DNA of 64,000 nucleotides from JBBQZP01 sp038207585 (GCA_038207585.1 JBBQZP010000002.1:162792-226791), one strand, 5' to 3'. Shown: positions 53,762 to 62,756, numbered from the stretch's first letter. Translations and numbers: made by a program. The notes: a model not told the origin generated them from the letters alone.

Positions 53762-54907
53762 TTATCTCTGAGAAATCAACTGGCCGCCCGCGCCGACCAC
53801 GAATTTGCGCACATCGCCAAAGCCTGGCGGGTTCATCTCGGCCAGCACCTGAAACGGGCGTTCGGGCAGGATGATCATCCGTTCGGTGCGCGTCGCCCCG
53901 GTTTCAGCCCCCCGCCCGCCAAAGGGATCGAGCGTGAAAATCTGCCGCTCCACCGTCGAAAACCAGCCCGCCTTTACCTCTTCCACCCGGTCTGACACCA
54001 GATCTTCAACCGTCCACACCAGCGCCCAATCTTCACCCGCAGGGGCGTTGGCATTTGCCAGAACGTCTGAAATAGGCCCCGATTGCAGCGTGTAGCTGTG
54101 CGAATACATCGGCCCCAGATGGATGCGGCGCAGGCGTTTGGGGTGGAGGTCGGCAAAATCGGCATCGAACCCGGTGGCGATGGTCAGAAGTTTCAGCCCC
54201 GACAGGGATTGCGCCATCAGATGCGCGCGCACGGCGGGCCAGCGGGTATTGCTGCGCGGCAGGGGGTCGTGGCCGGAATCGTCCACCTCCATCAGATAGA
54301 TGACGGGCAGGTTGATCTGGTGGTCATAGACCGCCCAGTGCAGCAGATAGCGTCTGCGGCCCCGGTCTTCCGACATCCACTGCGCATCGGGGTCGTTACG
54401 GGCAAGGAACAGGCCGTTCACTGATGCCGCGCCAAGATCGGCCAGCATTTCGTAATATAGCCTCTGAGACAGCGCATATTGCAGTTTGGACGGGATACTA
54501 AGTCCACCCACAATCTCGCGCACCATGCGATCTTTAAGCTCAGTTTCCGACGCCATGCCAGACAGATGCGCTTCGGCCTGCACCGCGTCATTCGCCATCA
54601 CCATCAGTTCCTGCGCGATGGGAAAGCCGCTTTCATGGCGGTCAAATGTGGGATGACCCGGCACCGGACCTTCGACCCGCCCGGTCATCAGATATTTCAG
54701 CGACAGCGCCGAAAGCGTGGCTGACAAGCGCCCGACATAGCCCTGCAGCACGCGGGACTCGAGGCGGGACAATTGCCCCTGCCCCTCCAGTTCCGTTGTT
54801 ACACGGCCCAGATGGCCCATGATCCGGTCCATCTTGGCAAAGTAGCGCCGCACGACCAGCGTATCCGTCAGGTCGGCGTGATCATCCGCTAAAGGCGTCG
54901 TGACCAC
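53762..54907 (-). CDS. Uncharacterised 381-residue protein of the AAA operon (possibly DUF6384)
   Basis: 381 residues from a GTG at 54907 directly after the coiled-coil gene's stop. The N-terminal third is helical (FAKMDRIMGHLGRVTTELEG and RLESRVLQGYVGRL). The C-terminal part is mixed with LHWAVYDHQINLPVIYLMEVDDSG and LKLLTIATGFDADFADLHPKRLR. No signal peptide or transmembrane helix. It may be the family I recall as DUF6384, but this needs a profile search. The next gene, the AAA ATPase, starts nine bases downstream. Confidence 0.8.
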   Translation of the reverse strand: MVTTPLADDHADLTDTLVVRRYFAKMDRIMGHLGRVTTELEGQGQLSRLESRVLQGYVGRLSATLSALSLKYLMTGRVEGPVPGHPTFDRHESGFPIAQELMVMANDAVQAEAHLSGMASETELKDRMVREIVGGLSIPSKLQYALSQRLYYEMLADLGAASVNGLFLARNDPDAQWMSEDRGRRRYLLHWAVYDHQINLPVIYLMEVDDSGHDPLPRSNTRWPAVRAHLMAQSLSGLKLLTIATGFDADFADLHPKRLRRIHLGPMYSHSYTLQSGPISDVLANANAPAGEDWALVWTVEDLVSDRVEEVKAGWFSTVERQIFTLDPFGGRGAETGATRTERMIILPERPFQVLAEMNPPGFGDVRKFVVGAGGQLISQR

Positions 54908-55981
54908 TCAGGCCCCGTATTCGTTCTTGTCGTGTTTTTCGACAATCTTGGCGAAACGGCGGGCAAAGCGTTCGTCGGCCTTGGCCTTTTGCTCCAGAAT
55001 CTGGCGCGCGAACACCATGTGGCCTTCATGCGCTTCCAGCATGTCGGCCATGCGTTGATTGGTGGCGGCACCAATGCCTGCCATTGCGGCCTGCGCTTCC
55101 TGGTCGGTCTTTACGCCGATCTCGTTGATGCGGTGTGCCACATCCTGCTGTTGCGCAGTTTTCAAGGATGCCGTCAGCGCATCATACAGAACCACGCGCT
55201 GCTTGGTATCCGTCTGCAGCTTGTTGATCAGCACCATCTGCGTTGCGGCCTGATTTTGCAACGAATCGACCCAGGTTTTGCCCTTTTCGATATAGCGTTC
55301 AAGCGTCTGGCTTTTGGCCAGTTTCACCTGTTCATCCTGCACCAGCGCGTTGAAGCGGGTGTTGACGGCGGCGAGTTCGGTTTCCAGTTTGGTGCGGGCG
55401 GCGGCGTCCTGTTCGACGCTGATCTTGTTTTCCAGTTCGATGATTTTGGGGTCCATCGCGGCCACTTCGGCGCGCACGGCTTCCAGCGCGCCAACGGTTG
55501 CTTCGCGTTCTTCCAGCGTGCCGGTCAGGTTGCCTTCAACCCGCGTGCGCTGGGTGGTCAGCACATCAAGCTGGCCCTGCAACAGCTTGACGATGACATC
55601 GGATTTCCCGATCAGGTCCTGCAACTTGTCGTCAATCGACGCGCCGCGCAGACGTTCCTGCCGCATCGATTCCGATTTCGCCGACGAAAAGAACCCGATC
55701 ACGCTTTCCATGCCGGTTTTCGAGCGCATCTCGTCGAAATCCTTGGAGAATCCGGCGGTAACATCGTCCAGCCCCATGATCAGTTCTGCGATGTTCGCGT
55801 TCATCAGGTCGGTGTGTTTGTGCACGTCATCCAGCGTGGCGTTTTCGATATCAATCGACGGTTCGCCCTGATCAATCTTGGCGCGGGCCGTTTCGATCCG
55901 GTTGGTGATATCGGCAATCTTGGCCTGTGCGGCGGCCACCTGTTCCTGGCTGTCGCGGATCTGGGTCTCAAAGTCGGCCAT
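54908..55981 (-). CDS. Long coiled-coil protein, first gene of the AAA operon
   Basis: 357 residues from the ATG at 55981, which has GGAG at proper spacing; an upstream ATG at 56053 lacks one. Nearly the whole protein is predicted helical with heptads (DSQEQVAAAQAKIADITNRI, ELENKISVEQDAAARTKLET). No membrane helix. A loose likeness to TelA-type toxic-anion proteins in helix pattern is possible but not established. It heads the operon of coiled coil, unknown protein, AAA ATPase, inserted gene, unknown protein and two membrane proteins. Confidence 0.82.
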   Translation of the reverse strand: MADFETQIRDSQEQVAAAQAKIADITNRIETARAKIDQGEPSIDIENATLDDVHKHTDLMNANIAELIMGLDDVTAGFSKDFDEMRSKTGMESVIGFFSSAKSESMRQERLRGASIDDKLQDLIGKSDVIVKLLQGQLDVLTTQRTRVEGNLTGTLEEREATVGALEAVRAEVAAMDPKIIELENKISVEQDAAARTKLETELAAVNTRFNALVQDEQVKLAKSQTLERYIEKGKTWVDSLQNQAATQMVLINKLQTDTKQRVVLYDALTASLKTAQQQDVAHRINEIGVKTDQEAQAAMAGIGAATNQRMADMLEAHEGHMVFARQILEQKAKADERFARRFAKIVEKHDKNEYGA

Positions 55982-56077
55982 ACTGTTCTCCGTTGCAAAG
56001 TGATCGGGATTAACTTGGTGCAGAGTATCGGCGAAAACCAGAGGCTGCGTCACCTGAAAAGCGCGGGATTGGCCGGA

Positions 56078-56917
56078 TCAGACGCCGATATTGTCGATCA
56101 GGCGCACGCCATCAAGCCAAGCCGCTGTCAAAAGCCGGGCGGGGCGGGCTGTATGGGTCACGGGGTCCAGCGTATCGGCGGCCCGCAGTTCGATGTATTC
56201 CACCCGCTCGAACCCTGCCGCAAGCACGGTATCGGATGCGGTTTGAAGCGCCTCGGCCACCGGATCACCCGCCCGGATCGCCTGTGCTGCCGCCTGCATG
56301 GCGCGGTAAAGCGCCGGGGCCTTTGCCCGCGCCTCGGGCGACAAACGCGCGTTGCGGGACGATAGCGCCAGCCCGTCCGCATCGCGCAGGGTGTCGCAGC
56401 CGATCACCTTTGTCGGGATGTTGAGGTCCGCAACCAGACGCCGCACGACCTGCACCTGCTGCCAGTCCTTTTCGCCGAAATAGGCGCAGTCGGCCATTGT
56501 CATGCCAAACAGTTTCGCCACCACCGTTGCCACACCGTCGAAATGGCCTGGGCGGCGTTCACCCTCCAACGGGCCAGATACGCCACCGATGTGAATTTTG
56601 GTGGTGAAGCCGTCGGGATAAACCTCATCCGGCGGTGGCGCGAACACGGCATCTACCCCTGCGGCGGTCAGCATGGCCAGGTCCGCGTCTTCGGTGCGGG
56701 GGTATTTCGCAAGATCCTCGGGGCGGTTGAACTGGGTGGGGTTCACAAAGATCGTGACGATCACCCGGTCACACCCCGCCTTCGCGGCCTGCACCAGCGA
56801 GATATGGCCTGCGTGCAGCGCGCCCATCGTCGGCACCACGCCAACCATCTGCCCCGCCGCCTTCCAGCCGCGCACAGCCGCGCGCAGGTCATCCACCCGC
56901 CGGAGCAGAACTGTCAC
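56078..56917 (-). CDS. panC: Pantoate-beta-alanine ligase
   Basis: Joins pantoate and beta-alanine using ATP, giving pantothenate for coenzyme A. 279 residues. The nucleotide-binding motif VVPTMGALHAGHISLV has His35 and His38. FVNPTQF, FGEKDWQQ and LALSSRN, ligands for pantoate and ATP, are also present. The start overlaps the panB stop by ATGA. Confidence 0.95.
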   Translation of the reverse strand: MTVLLRRVDDLRAAVRGWKAAGQMVGVVPTMGALHAGHISLVQAAKAGCDRVIVTIFVNPTQFNRPEDLAKYPRTEDADLAMLTAAGVDAVFAPPPDEVYPDGFTTKIHIGGVSGPLEGERRPGHFDGVATVVAKLFGMTMADCAYFGEKDWQQVQVVRRLVADLNIPTKVIGCDTLRDADGLALSSRNARLSPEARAKAPALYRAMQAAAQAIRAGDPVAEALQTASDTVLAAGFERVEYIELRAADTLDPVTHTARPARLLTAAWLDGVRLIDNIGV

Positions 56918-57753
56918 TGCTTTGGCTCTTTGGCGGGAATCGTGTCGGCAAACGCATGTTCCGGGCCGGGAAAGACGCGCGCACGCACCTCGGCGGCATA
57001 ATCGGCAATGGCGCGGTCTGCCGCATCGCCCAGATCGCCGTAACGCTTCACGAATTTGGGGCGAAAGGCGGTGAAGAGGCCCAGCATATCGTCGACGACC
57101 AGAATCTGCCCGTCACAGCGCACCCCGGCCCCGATTCCGATAGTGGGGATCGCAAGCGCCTGTGTGATGCGCGCGGCCAGACCTTCGGGCACCTTTTCCA
57201 GCACCACCGAGAACGCGCCCGCCACCGCCACGGCCTCGGCATCGGCCATCACCTTGGCGGCTTCGGTATCGCGGCCCACCACCTTGTAGCCGCCCAGCGT
57301 GTTCACCGATTGCGGCGTCAGGCCGACATGCGCCATCACCGGCACGCCGCGCGCCACCAGAAAGGCGATGGTTGCGGCCATGTGCTGCCCGCCCTCCAGC
57401 TTGACCGCCGTGGCACCGGTTTCGGCCATCAGGCGGCGCGCGTTGCGAAAGGCCTGTTCGGGGCTTTCCTCGTAGCTGCCAAAGGGCATGTCGATGACCG
57501 GCATCGCGCGGGTCAGACCGCGCACGACGGCCTGTCCGTGCAGGATCATCATCTCCATCGTGACACCCAGCGTTGACGGCAGGCCGTGCAACACCATACC
57601 GACCGAGTCACCCACCAAGGCGATATCGCAATGCGCGTCGACCAGTCGGGCGATGGGAGTTGTATACGCCGTCAGGCAGACCAGCGGCACACCGCCCTTG
57701 CGGGCAAGAATATCGGCAGGCAGCACCGGGCGAATGGGGGCAGATGCGCTCAT
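56914..57753 (-). CDS. panB: 3-methyl-2-oxobutanoate hydroxymethyltransferase
   Basis: Adds a hydroxymethyl group from methylene-tetrahydrofolate to ketoisovalerate, the first step to pantothenate. 279 residues from the ATG at 57753; the frame extends upstream but not as part of the protein. LVGDSVGMVLHGLPSTLGVT, metal ligands in DMPFGSYEES, VKLEGG and GHVGLTPQ-like (AHVGLTPQSVN), and IPTIGIGAG are all present. It couples to panC. Confidence 0.95.
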   Translation of the reverse strand: MSASAPIRPVLPADILARKGGVPLVCLTAYTTPIARLVDAHCDIALVGDSVGMVLHGLPSTLGVTMEMMILHGQAVVRGLTRAMPVIDMPFGSYEESPEQAFRNARRLMAETGATAVKLEGGQHMAATIAFLVARGVPVMAHVGLTPQSVNTLGGYKVVGRDTEAAKVMADAEAVAVAGAFSVVLEKVPEGLAARITQALAIPTIGIGAGVRCDGQILVVDDMLGLFTAFRPKFVKRYGDLGDAADRAIADYAAEVRARVFPGPEHAFADTIPAKEPKQ

Positions 57754-57921
57754 GTCTCTCTTGCTCTCCCTCAAGAGGAATGGTCGCTCGTTTATATCGG
57801 GGCAAACCGGGGTGCACCAGCATTTATGCGATTGGCTGCTACGGCGCGGGGCGCATGGCGATGCAGGGGCTTGACCGGGCCGCGCAATCACTGGCGAATG
57901 GGGCAACCGGAAGGACCAGCC

Positions 57922-58263
57922 ATGTCGCATCTTCTGCCCGTCACCCGCGACGGCACCCCGCCCGAAGTGTCGCGTCCCGATCCCGCCAAGGTCATCGCCG
58001 GCGATCCGGTGCATACCACCTGGAACATCGAAGAACGAGCTGGGCTTTACTGCGGCCTCTGGCAATCTACCCCCGGCACATGGCGGATCAGCTATTCGGA
58101 ATGGGAATATGTGCGCATCCTCTCCGGCGTCTCGGTGCTGACCGAAGATGGTGCAGACCCCGTCACCCTGCGCGCGGGCGACAGCTATATCATTCGGCCG
58201 GGGTTTGAGGGCACATGGGATGTGCGCGAGACGACCCTGAAGGATTATGTGATCGTTGTGTGA
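57922..58263 (+). CDS. Cupin-domain protein (DUF861-like), paralogue
   Basis: 113 residues from the ATG at 57922, with AAGGA six bases upstream. Same small cupin fold as the gene at 17233: GLWQSTPGTWRISYSEWEYV, ILSGVSVLTEDG and LRAGDSYIIRPGFEGTWDV. Divergent from panB. The function is not known. Confidence 0.78.
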   Translation: MSHLLPVTRDGTPPEVSRPDPAKVIAGDPVHTTWNIEERAGLYCGLWQSTPGTWRISYSEWEYVRILSGVSVLTEDGADPVTLRAGDSYIIRPGFEGTWDVRETTLKDYVIVV

Positions 58264-58334
58264 AGGCGCAGCGCAGTGTTGACCGATCTGCACCCGTTTG
58301 CCACGATGATCTTGCTCCACAAACGGAAACCGTC

Positions 58335-58799
58335 ATGCGCACCAACCTGATTGCCCTGTTGCTGACCCTTGCCCTGCCCCTTCCCACGCTTGCCGAAAAC
58401 ATCATCGCAAGCAACCCCGAGGCTTTGGCAGATTACATGCGCCAGATCGGCTACCGCGCCGAGTTGACGACCGATGATGAAGGCGACCCAAAGATCAAAT
58501 CTGCAACGGGCGGCGCCAATTTTTCGATCTATTTCTATGGCTGCGAGCAGAACAAAGGCTGCGACTCGCTGCAGCTTTCGTCAGGATTTGATCTCGACAA
58601 CGGCTCATCGCTGAATGCCGTCAACAGCTGGAACAGCAAAAAGCGTTACGGCAAGGCGTATCTTGACGACGAAAAAGATCCCTATATCGAATATGACGTC
58701 AACCTCGCCAAAGGCGGCGTGTCGCAGGAAAACTTCCGCGACACGCTGGAGGTATGGGACCGGGTGCTTACCGATTTCCGCAGCTATATCGACTTTTAG
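58335..58799 (+). CDS. Secreted YbjN-domain-like protein
   Basis: 154 residues from the ATG at 58335 with a signal peptide MRTNLIALLLTLALPLPTLA before ENII. The mature part has ALADYMRQIGYRAELTTDDEG, IYFYGCEQNKGCDSLQLSSG and VNSWNSKKRYGKAYLDDE, the pattern of the YbjN fold (small alpha/beta domain). Likely periplasmic. It ends seven bases before the convergent L,D-transpeptidase stop. Confidence 0.77.
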   Translation: MRTNLIALLLTLALPLPTLAENIIASNPEALADYMRQIGYRAELTTDDEGDPKIKSATGGANFSIYFYGCEQNKGCDSLQLSSGFDLDNGSSLNAVNSWNSKKRYGKAYLDDEKDPYIEYDVNLAKGGVSQENFRDTLEVWDRVLTDFRSYIDF

Positions 58800-58805
58800 G
58801 TGGTG

Positions 58806-59570
58806 CTAAAGCGATCCGCCCGCCTCAAGCCGGTCGGCATTCGCGCGCGCCAGTGCTTCGGCTGCCGCAGGATCGGCCGGCACGGCATAGCCGTTTTCAT
58901 TGTCGACGAACGGGCCTTCCTGTTGCAGCGACTCTGAAAGGCTGCGCACCCGGACGCGCGTGCCGATGCCGATCTGATTGTACAGGTGCATCGCATCCTG
59001 ATTGAACAACCGGATACAGCCCGCCGAGGTGGCGCGGCCGATGGACGACTGCTCTTCGGTGCCATGAATGCGGTAATAGGTGTCGCGGCCATTGCGGTAA
59101 AGATAAAGCGCGCGCGCCCCAAGCGGGTTGATCAGGCCGCCGGGCAGCCCTCCGCGGTAATCGTAATACAGGTCAGGCCGGGTGCGCACCATGTTGGCGG
59201 TGGGCGTCCATGACGGCCATTCTTCCTTGCGCTGGATCACTCCGGTGCCACTGAACGCAAGCCCGGCGCGACCCACTGCCACCGCATAGCGATAAGCCCG
59301 GCGCGGGCCGGTCACATAGTAAAGGCGGCGCGCGTAAGGGTCGACCACGATGGTTCCCGGCGCATCGGGCCCGGTATATTCCACCACAACGCGGCGGGTG
59401 AATTCGTTCACGAACCCGGCCTTGATACCCGGCACGATGAAACGACCGTCATCAACGGCCTCATACCCAGGGGCGAATTGCAGCACAGGCTGTTCCGGAA
59501 TGGCCGGGGCACAGGCTGCAAGTAGAGCAAGCGCGAAAAGCGCCAATGGTTTGGAAAGTATGCGGATCAC
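58806..59570 (-). CDS. L,D-transpeptidase lipoprotein (YkuD domain)
   Basis: 254 residues. The signal peptide ends with a lipobox LAAC, so it is lipid-anchored in the outer or inner membrane. The YkuD domain shows VEYTGPDAPGTIVVDPYARRL in parts, RIHGTEEQSS and the catalytic SAGCIRLFN. It forms 3-3 cross-links or attaches proteins to peptidoglycan. The order HG...SxGCIR is intact. Confidence 0.9.
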   Translation of the reverse strand: MIRILSKPLALFALALLAACAPAIPEQPVLQFAPGYEAVDDGRFIVPGIKAGFVNEFTRRVVVEYTGPDAPGTIVVDPYARRLYYVTGPRRAYRYAVAVGRAGLAFSGTGVIQRKEEWPSWTPTANMVRTRPDLYYDYRGGLPGGLINPLGARALYLYRNGRDTYYRIHGTEEQSSIGRATSAGCIRLFNQDAMHLYNQIGIGTRVRVRSLSESLQQEGPFVDNENGYAVPADPAAAEALARANADRLEAGGSL

Positions 59571-59793
59571 GGGACACCTGTCTTGGCAGCAGACTCTTGC
59601 CTAATGGGCGGTGAATCGGCGTCAGGTCAACCCCCAGTGTGACAGAATCATTAAGAAAGATGGGGGTGCGGCTACAGGGCCGGCCACCACGCCATGCGCG
59701 AAACACCGCCCGGACCGGACCAAATACGCGCTGGTCGGCTTGCGTTTCGCAAAGCACTTCCCATCTGCAATTCAGCATCAGAAGGAGATCAGA

Positions 59794-60132
59794 ATGCGTT
59801 GCCCTGTCGACAATGAAACCCTTGTCATGACTGATAGAAACGGGGTCGAGATCGACTATTGCCCCAAGTGCCGGGGTGTCTGGCTGGACCGGGGCGAGTT
59901 GGACAAGATACTTGAACGCAGCTTGGGCCCGGCCCCGCAACCGGCCCGCGCACCCCTGCCGCACCAGGCCGCCCCGATCTATCAACCAGAGCCGCAGGCG
60001 AATGTGCAGACACGCAATAGTGACCGTGACCGGACACGGGATCGCGATGATGATGACGACGATGATGATCGTCGTTATGGCCGCAAACGCGGGAAGCGCG
60101 AAAGCTTTCTGAGCGAGCTTTTCGATTTCTGA
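59794..60132 (+). CDS. Zinc-ribbon (zf-TFIIB-type) protein
   Basis: 112 residues from the ATG at 59794, with AAGGAG upstream. The N-terminal zinc ribbon is MRCPVDNETLVM and DYCPKCRGVWLDRGELDKIL, with Cys3 and the CxxC pair. A proline-rich linker and an Asp/Arg-rich tail (a run of eight Asp) follow. The family is of unknown function. The 220 bases upstream show nothing convincing. Confidence 0.85.
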   Translation: MRCPVDNETLVMTDRNGVEIDYCPKCRGVWLDRGELDKILERSLGPAPQPARAPLPHQAAPIYQPEPQANVQTRNSDRDRTRDRDDDDDDDDRRYGRKRGKRESFLSELFDF

Positions 60133-60198
60133 CGACAATCCGGCTTGCATCCACATCTGTCCTGCCATGTTCTGAAGAGAAACCGGGGGGGGGTGCCG

Positions 60199-60300
60199 AT
60201 GCAACCGATCAATCTTGTGCAAAAGCTGGGGCCGTTCACCGACCATTGGTCGCCCTACACAGGCGATGTGGCGACGGCTGCGGTCAAGGTAGCGATCTGA
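60199..60300 (+). pseudogene. Truncated cupin gene remnant coupled to P1 peptidase
   Basis: From the ATG at 60199, a 33-residue frame starts MQPINLVQKLGPFTDHWSP, which matches the opening of small cupin proteins. It then stops at 60298-60300 before the metal-binding core. It ends with TGATG overlap to the next gene, so it may now act as a leader for that gene. Decay of a former cupin is the likely origin. Confidence 0.4.
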
Positions 60301-61298
60301 TGCGCTCGCCCCGAATGCACGTTGGCCCGCGCAACCTGATTACCGATGTGGCAGGTTTGCGGGTCGGCAATGCGCAAAACGTGCTACTCCGATCGGGGGC
60401 GACAGTACTGGTCGGCGGTGCGCCATTCACGGCGGCGGTCAGCGTCATGGGCGGTGCGCCCGGTACACGGGAAACCGACCTGCTGGCCCCAGATCGACTT
60501 GTGCAGCAGGTGGATGCGCTGGTCTTGTCGGGCGGATCGGCCTTTGGCCTTGATGCGGCGTCGGGCGTTGCAGACGGGTTGCGCGACATGGGGCGCGGCT
60601 TTGCGGTGGGGGCCATGCGCGTGCCCATCGTGCCAGGGGCGATCCTGTTCGATCTTTTGAACGGCGGCGCAAAGGACTGGTCCGAAAATCCCTACAAGCC
60701 TCTGGGGCGCGACGCATTGCAGTCTGCCGCGAAGGATTTCGCGCTTGGCACCGCCGGGGCGGGATACGGGGCCATGACGGGCCGCTGGAAGGGCGGGCTT
60801 GGCTCGGCTTCGGTCGTGCTGTCATCGGGTCTGACGGTTGGCGCTTTGGTGGCCGTGAACGCCTTGGGGTCGGTCACCGTGGGCGAAGGCCGCCACTTCT
60901 GGGCCGCCCCGTGGGAGATGGAGGGCGAATTCGGCGGCCTTGGTCTGCCTGCGCAGTTCTCGCCCGATGACGAACCCCTGCCCCGCAAACGCCTGGGAGA
61001 GGCGACGACCATCGCCATTGTCGCGACCGATGCCGTGCTGACACAGGCGCAGGCGCAGCGGATGGCCACGGCAGCACAAGACGGCATGGCGCGGGCAATT
61101 GTGCCCAGCCATACGCTGCTGGACGGGGATCTGGTGTTCGCCGCATCTACGGGGGCGCGGCCCTTGGTCGACCCTGTGGCCGACAGTTTCGCGCTGGGTC
61201 ATGCTGCCGCCTGTTGCCTTGCCCGCGCGATCGCCCGCGCGGTTTATCTGGCAACACCGATGCCGGGTGATCGGCAACCGGCGTGGTCGGGCGGTTAG
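60300..61298 (+). CDS. P1-family (S58/DmpA-like) peptidase
   Basis: 332 residues from the ATG at 60300, with another at 60315. NLITDVAGLRVGNA at the start, GGAPGTRETDLL, LSGGSAFGLDAASGV and WKGGLGSASVV are typical of the DmpA/S58 superfamily of self-processing aminopeptidases. Whether the cleavage serine is kept cannot be decided by eye. It is coupled to the short leader frame by TGATG and ends only two bases before the convergent moaE stop. Confidence 0.85.
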   Translation: MRSPRMHVGPRNLITDVAGLRVGNAQNVLLRSGATVLVGGAPFTAAVSVMGGAPGTRETDLLAPDRLVQQVDALVLSGGSAFGLDAASGVADGLRDMGRGFAVGAMRVPIVPGAILFDLLNGGAKDWSENPYKPLGRDALQSAAKDFALGTAGAGYGAMTGRWKGGLGSASVVLSSGLTVGALVAVNALGSVTVGEGRHFWAAPWEMEGEFGGLGLPAQFSPDDEPLPRKRLGEATTIAIVATDAVLTQAQAQRMATAAQDGMARAIVPSHTLLDGDLVFAASTGARPLVDPVADSFALGHAAACCLARAIARAVYLATPMPGDRQPAWSGG

Positions 61299-61299
61299 G

Positions 61300-61746
61300 C
61301 TACCAGCGGGTCAGCGCCGCCTCGTCATCATCTTTGGCCGCCACCCATTCCGCTCCGCTGCGGGTGATTTCCTTTTTCCAGAACGGTGCGCGGGATTTCA
61401 GGTAATCCATCAGGAACTCTGCCGCCGCAAAGGCATTGGCGCGGTGCGGGGCGGCGGTCGCGACCATCATGATCGGCTCGCCGGGGGCAAGGCGGCCGTG
61501 GCGATGGATGACAAGGCAATCGACCAAATCCCAGCGTTGTGCTGCGTCGCCTGCAATCGCCGCAATCGCGCGTTCGGTCATGCCGGGGTAATGCTCGATC
61601 TCCATCACTGCCAGATCACCTTCCGGGGTATCGCGCACAACGCCGGTAAAGGTAACAACGGCTCCGACGCCCGCGACTTGGCCTTGGCCGAACCCCGCAA
61701 TTTCCTGCGCCATATCGAACGGTCCGGCCTGCACAGACACCCGCAT
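61300..61746 (-). CDS. moaE: Molybdopterin synthase catalytic subunit
   Basis: 148 residues. It transfers sulfur from MoaD to precursor Z to make molybdopterin. GAVVTFTGVVRD, EHYPGMTERAI, HRHGRLAPGEPIMMVA and WKKEI near the C-terminus are typical. It follows moaD by one base; the two form the synthase. Confidence 0.94.
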   Translation of the reverse strand: MRVSVQAGPFDMAQEIAGFGQGQVAGVGAVVTFTGVVRDTPEGDLAVMEIEHYPGMTERAIAAIAGDAAQRWDLVDCLVIHRHGRLAPGEPIMMVATAAPHRANAFAAAEFLMDYLKSRAPFWKKEITRSGAEWVAAKDDDEAALTRW

Positions 61747-61747
61747 G

Positions 61748-61996
61748 TCAGCCCCCGGTCATCGGCGGGAAAAACACCACTTCGCGCACGCCAGCAAGCG
61801 GTGCATCAAACGTCGAAAGCTCCTGATCCAAAGCCACGCGCAGGGCCGACACATCGGCAAAGGCCGCCGCATAGCGTTCTTCCCGCGCGATCAGTTCGGC
61901 CACCAGATCGGCCACCGTGGCGGCAGCCGTGTCCATCCGTTCGCGCGGCAAGCCGATGCGTTCGCGCACCCATGCGAAATAGAGGATGTCGATCAT
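61748..61996 (-). CDS. moaD: Molybdopterin synthase sulfur carrier subunit
   Basis: 82 residues ending FFPPMTGG, the C-terminal diglycine that becomes thiocarboxylated. Ubiquitin-like fold. It overlaps the pgsA stop by ATGA and sits between pgsA and moaE, the usual order in this family. Confidence 0.94.
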   Translation of the reverse strand: MIDILYFAWVRERIGLPRERMDTAAATVADLVAELIAREERYAAAFADVSALRVALDQELSTFDAPLAGVREVVFFPPMTGG

Positions 61997-62658
61997 GTGT
62001 CCTCCTTCAGATGAGGGAGGGCTTTGCTGAAATAATCAAACCCAGTCAATGCAGTAAGCACAGCTGCGAACCAGATCAGGATCAGCCCGCCCAAGGTGGC
62101 CCATGACGAACACCCGCGCGCGCCGCAACTGCGGATCGGGTCGGCCAGGCCCTGCGACACCAGATCGGCGTATTGATCGGTCGTCAGCCCCTGACGCGCG
62201 ATGCCTTCCAGATGCTCCAGCCCGGTGCCCAGGAACAATACCGCAATCGCCACCATCTGCGCCGTTGTTTTCCATTTCGCAAGCTTTGTGACCTGCAATA
62301 GCCCGGCCTTCGCCCCAAGAAATTCACGCAAGCCCGACACGAAGACCTCGCGGAACAGAATGACCGTCGCGGGCAGAATGAGCCAGGGGTTCATCCCCGA
62401 ATATCCGGTGATCACCATGATTGCGATGGCCACCATCGCCTTGTCGGCAATAGGGTCCAGCATCGCGCCGAATTTGGATTCCTGTTTCCACAGGCGGGCG
62501 AGGTAACCGTCGAAGTAATCGGTGATCGCCGCCCCAATGAACAGCGTCAGCGCGAACCAATCGGCCCAGGGACGATGAAAATACAGAAACATCACGGCCA
62601 CACCGGGGGCCGCAAACAGACGCATGACCGTCAGCGTATTCGGGATCGTCCATACCAT
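61993..62658 (-). CDS. pgsA: CDP-diacylglycerol-glycerol-3-phosphate 3-phosphatidyltransferase
   Basis: 221 residues with about four membrane helices. It makes phosphatidylglycerol phosphate. The CDP-alcohol signature is complete: Asp50-Gly51, Ala54-Arg55, Gly64, Asp68 and Asp72. The C-terminal half has a short unusual piece GARGCSSWATLGG between helices. The partner uvrC that often precedes it in related genomes is not found here; the upstream region holds the cold-shock gene. Confidence 0.93.
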   Translation of the reverse strand: MVWTIPNTLTVMRLFAAPGVAVMFLYFHRPWADWFALTLFIGAAITDYFDGYLARLWKQESKFGAMLDPIADKAMVAIAIMVITGYSGMNPWLILPATVILFREVFVSGLREFLGAKAGLLQVTKLAKWKTTAQMVAIAVLFLGTGLEHLEGIARQGLTTDQYADLVSQGLADPIRSCGARGCSSWATLGGLILIWFAAVLTALTGFDYFSKALPHLKEDT

Positions 62659-62727
62659 ACGCCAGTGCTATCCCATGTTTGGCAGGATGCGAAAGGGGCA
62701 ACATACCGCCGCCTCCCACGCCACCCC

Positions 62728-62756
62728 TTGCGATTGTGGGCAGAATCGACTATGTA
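62728..62756 (+). promoter_or_regulatory. Candidate promoter with long leader for cold-shock gene
   Basis: TTGCGA at 62728-62733 and TATGTA at 62751-62756 with a 17-base gap. It leaves a leader of about 115 bases before the ATG at 62879, long like those of known cold-shock mRNAs. Confidence 0.45.

Noticed and set aside
60040..60075. GAT/GAC repeat in the zinc-ribbon gene as a tandem repeat element
   Set aside because: It encodes a run of Asp residues in an acidic tail and remains in frame with the gene.
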